The notes beneath the pieces are model-generated. The model did no database searches and was not told where the DNA came from. It was given only the letters and a program-made list of their open reading frames with translations. A program made the translations under genes and the position numbers. DNA of 15,680 nt from CAZAYB01 sp964489215 (lineage in GTDB: Bacteria > Planctomycetota > Phycisphaerae > Sedimentisphaerales > Anaerohalosphaeraceae). Numbering within the stretch: the stretch's first letter is position 1; every line of letters starts with the position of its first letter. Where the stretch lies: positions 1 to 15,680 of the forward strand of contig CAZAYB010000043.1 in the NCBI GenBank assembly GCA_964489215.1. Direction: 5' to 3'. This document shows, piece by piece, positions 13,788 through 15,680 of this stretch.

Positions 13788-15376
13788 ATACAGGAGAATT
13801 CAGAACAACTGGCGCGATGGTGAGTGTACTTATGTCCACTTACAATCGTCCTCAATATGTTAAAGAGGCGCTTGCGAGTATTTTCAGCCAGGTATACCAG
13901 GACTTTGAAGTTGTGCTCGTAAGGGACGGCGGCTGCAGAATAGATGAAGCGGTCAGGCCTTTTGCAGATGATCCCCGGCTGATATTCATTGACAGGGACC
14001 GCAATTTTGGTTTACCTCGCTCGTTTAATCAGGCACTTGAGATAGCACACGGTGACTATATTGCCTATCTGGGCGATGATGATATGTTTTTTCCTCATCA
14101 TCTTTCTGTGCTGGTTGATGCGATTGAAAAGAACAGCCAATACGGTGCAGTTTATACGGACCTTTACAAAGTGCATTGCAGGGTTGAGCCGAGCGGCAAA
14201 AGAACAGTTCTCAGTAAGAATGTCGAGATAAGCAGAGATTTTGACAGGATGGCGATGTTTCAGTTTAATCATGTCCTGCATGTAAGTGTCCTTCACCGCA
14301 AGGATATTTTTGAAAAGGCAGGAAGATATAACGAAAGCCTTAATATTTTAATCGACTGGGACCTGAATCGCAAGCTTTGTTTTTATACGGATTTTCTACA
14401 TGTGCCTGTGATAAGCGGACAGTATTACGCACCGGTTGGAGATTGCGACAGAATAAGTGTTCAGCGAAGGAAGAACGTTGACGATTATCTCAGGAATCTT
14501 TATACGATTCGGGGTACCAGACCTGTCAAGCCCTGGCCAAAGGTCAAAGATCTTTCTGTTATAATACTTTCTGAAAAGGCGGACAAATGGCTGCTCGATT
14601 TTGTCAGCCGAGTACATACCAACGGTTTTTATCCTTATAAGCTTTATGTTCCTTTGGATAAAAGTGAGCTTTTCAAACTGCCCGGTGATGTTCTTAATAT
14701 GACAGCTGTTTCTACAGACGCAAATGCGGATATTGAAAGGAAGCTGGATACAGCTCTTGAACAAGTTGAGGGCGAACTTGTGTGTGTAGTAGAAAACGGG
14801 CTGAAAATTGACAGGAACGAATCTATGTGGGTTGAAAGATCGTTGTGTCCTTTGCTGGAGAGCGATGACCCGCTTGAAGCTTTTGAGCTTGTCGATTCTA
14901 CTGAAGGAGCGTTCGCGGCAGTTTTTACAAAGGAACAGCTCGTTAGGGCAAGGCGAAATTCTGGACAGTTTCCGCTTAAACAATCTCTTGCTGATTCCGG
15001 AATAAAGATGCGCAAACCCAAAATTGATGAGTATCCGTTCAATATGGATAATATTATGATGAGTGCTATTGAGTTTGAGAAAAACGGCCAATGGCTCGAA
15101 GCGGCGAAGGTGATGAAATATCTTTTCGATAATTTTGGTAACAGGTACTGGTTTATGACGCGGATGGCAAATGACCTTTTTATGGCAGGCAAATATAAAG
15201 ATGCGGTTGAGGCAGGGAGGTTTGTAAATTCGAAGCGTCCGGCTGTTTCATCCTTGCTGATTGAGGCCAGGGCACTGAAAGAATGCGGATTGTTCGATGA
15301 GGCATCAGAAGTTTATGAAAGAGCAGGCGGCTATCTCGATTATAATCCTGCCCGGGAACTGCTGATACGCCTTTGA
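13784..15376 (+). CDS. GT2 glycosyltransferase with second GT-A-like domain and TPR tail
   Basis: The 530-residue protein starts with a family-2 GT-A domain: VSVLMSTYNRPQYVKEAL (13-30), VLVRDGG (44-50), the metal-binding GDDDMF (97-102, Asp98-100) and IDWDLNRKL (190-198) in the position of the catalytic-base motif. This domain looks active and should transfer a sugar from a nucleotide donor in the cytoplasm. Residues of about 257-390 begin with LSVIILSEKADKW and contain VEGELVCVVENGLKID (328-343), which resembles a second GT-A core without its DxD. Residues 425-515 form TPR-like helices (NDLFMAGKYKDAVEAG, KECGLFDEASEVYERAG). The ATG at 13784 overlaps the GT9 stop; AGGA precedes it by only three bases, so translation is probably coupled. 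An in-frame ATG at 13817 would still keep the domain. A paralog follows. Confidence 0.85.
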   Translation: MNTGEFRTTGAMVSVLMSTYNRPQYVKEALASIFSQVYQDFEVVLVRDGGCRIDEAVRPFADDPRLIFIDRDRNFGLPRSFNQALEIAHGDYIAYLGDDDMFFPHHLSVLVDAIEKNSQYGAVYTDLYKVHCRVEPSGKRTVLSKNVEISRDFDRMAMFQFNHVLHVSVLHRKDIFEKAGRYNESLNILIDWDLNRKLCFYTDFLHVPVISGQYYAPVGDCDRISVQRRKNVDDYLRNLYTIRGTRPVKPWPKVKDLSVIILSEKADKWLLDFVSRVHTNGFYPYKLYVPLDKSELFKLPGDVLNMTAVSTDANADIERKLDTALEQVEGELVCVVENGLKIDRNESMWVERSLCPLLESDDPLEAFELVDSTEGAFAAVFTKEQLVRARRNSGQFPLKQSLADSGIKMRKPKIDEYPFNMDNIMMSAIEFEKNGQWLEAAKVMKYLFDNFGNRYWFMTRMANDLFMAGKYKDAVEAGRFVNSKRPAVSSLLIEARALKECGLFDEASEVYERAGGYLDYNPARELLIRL

Positions 15377-15385
15377 AAATTCAAT

Positions 15386-15680
15386 ATGATAATGAGAAAC
15401 TCAAAATTTAATAATGGTCCTCTGGTAAGTGTGATGATGTGCACTTACAATCGCCCCCGTTACGTACCGGTGGCTCTTGAAAGTATATTCCATCAGACTT
15501 ATGAAAATTTTGAGATTATTCTGGTTCGCGACGGCGGGACTGAGGTAAGACCTGTAATCAGTAATTTTCTTGATGACAGCAGGCTTATGTTTATCGACAG
15601 GGACAGGAACCTTGGCAAGGCGGCATCGCTGAATGAGGGTATTGAAAAATGCAGAGGTAAATATGTGTGCTACCTTGATG
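15386..15680 (+). CDS. Second GT2 glycosyltransferase, 5' part
   Basis: The frame is open from the ATG at 15386 (or 15392) to the window edge, about 98 residues. It reads MIMRNSKFNNG, then VSVMMCTYNRPRYVPVALES, IILVRDGG, FIDRDRNLGKAASLNEG and finally KYVCYLD just before the expected DxD. This is an N-terminal GT2 domain closely parallel to the gene at 13784 (VSV-M-TYNRP, FE-LVRDGG, RLxFIDRDRN, in the same spacing), so the two are tandem paralogs. The gap to the preceding stop is nine bases and no good Shine-Dalgarno is visible. The function of the missing part is unknown. Confidence 0.85.
   Translation, partial: MIMRNSKFNNGPLVSVMMCTYNRPRYVPVALESIFHQTYENFEIILVRDGGTEVRPVISNFLDDSRLMFIDRDRNLGKAASLNEGIEKCRGKYVCYLD

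Noticed and set aside
14396..15091. 231-codon open frame on the minus strand opposite the GT2 gene
   Set aside because: Opposite a well-supported GT2 gene, with no recognisable domain or ribosome binding site.

Overview
The window is a flagellar gene cluster followed by a glycosyltransferase cluster, all on the + strand. No RNA genes, insertion sequences or CRISPR arrays were seen. FlgH and FlgI (L and P ring), FlgA and rod proteins of standard length show a diderm bacterium with a periplasmic-rod flagellum. Base composition is moderate, and a well-formed sigma-54 promoter is present. The gene order resembles delta-proteobacterial and planctomycete flagellar operons. The long FlgK and the TPR-glycosyltransferases incline me towards a planctomycete-like organism, but this is a guess at low confidence.

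Positions 1-9340 hold a tight run: the 3' part of a PilZ-domain protein, then flgF, flgG, flgA, flgH, flgI, flgJ (rod-binding domain only), flgN, flgK and flgL. Most junctions overlap or are under 40 bases; the largest gap (140 bases) lies before flgA. The products build the distal rod and L/P rings, then chaperone and assemble the hook-filament junction. No flgM (anti-sigma-28) lies next to flgN.

At 9355, only 14 bases after flgL, a TTG-initiated TPR plus GT4-type glycosyltransferase follows and probably shares the flgKL transcript. A 303-base T-tract-rich gap (10618-10920) then ends in a sigma-54-type promoter (GG-N10-GC at 10848-10861) flanked by a 9-bp inverted repeat. This promoter reads into a second glycosyltransferase group: a TPR/GT4-like paralog whose usual GT4 donor-site residues are replaced, a GT9 (heptosyltransferase-like) domain, a GT2 enzyme with C-terminal TPR-like repeats, and the start of another GT2 paralog that runs off the window.

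The most interesting feature is the junction of the GT4-like and GT9 reading frames. The GT9 frame is open upstream to 12891 but has no ATG, GTG or TTG before 13026, and 13026 lies inside the first conserved GT9 motif. The upstream gene stops at 12915. An in-phase slippery heptamer, T TTT TTG at 12900-12906, would join the two frames by a -1 shift into a 955-residue TPR/pseudo-GT4/linker/GT9 protein. Programmed frameshifting, a T-tract length variant and a one-base sequencing error all fit. The context suggests that these enzymes glycosylate flagellin or another surface structure late in flagellar assembly; that role is inferred.
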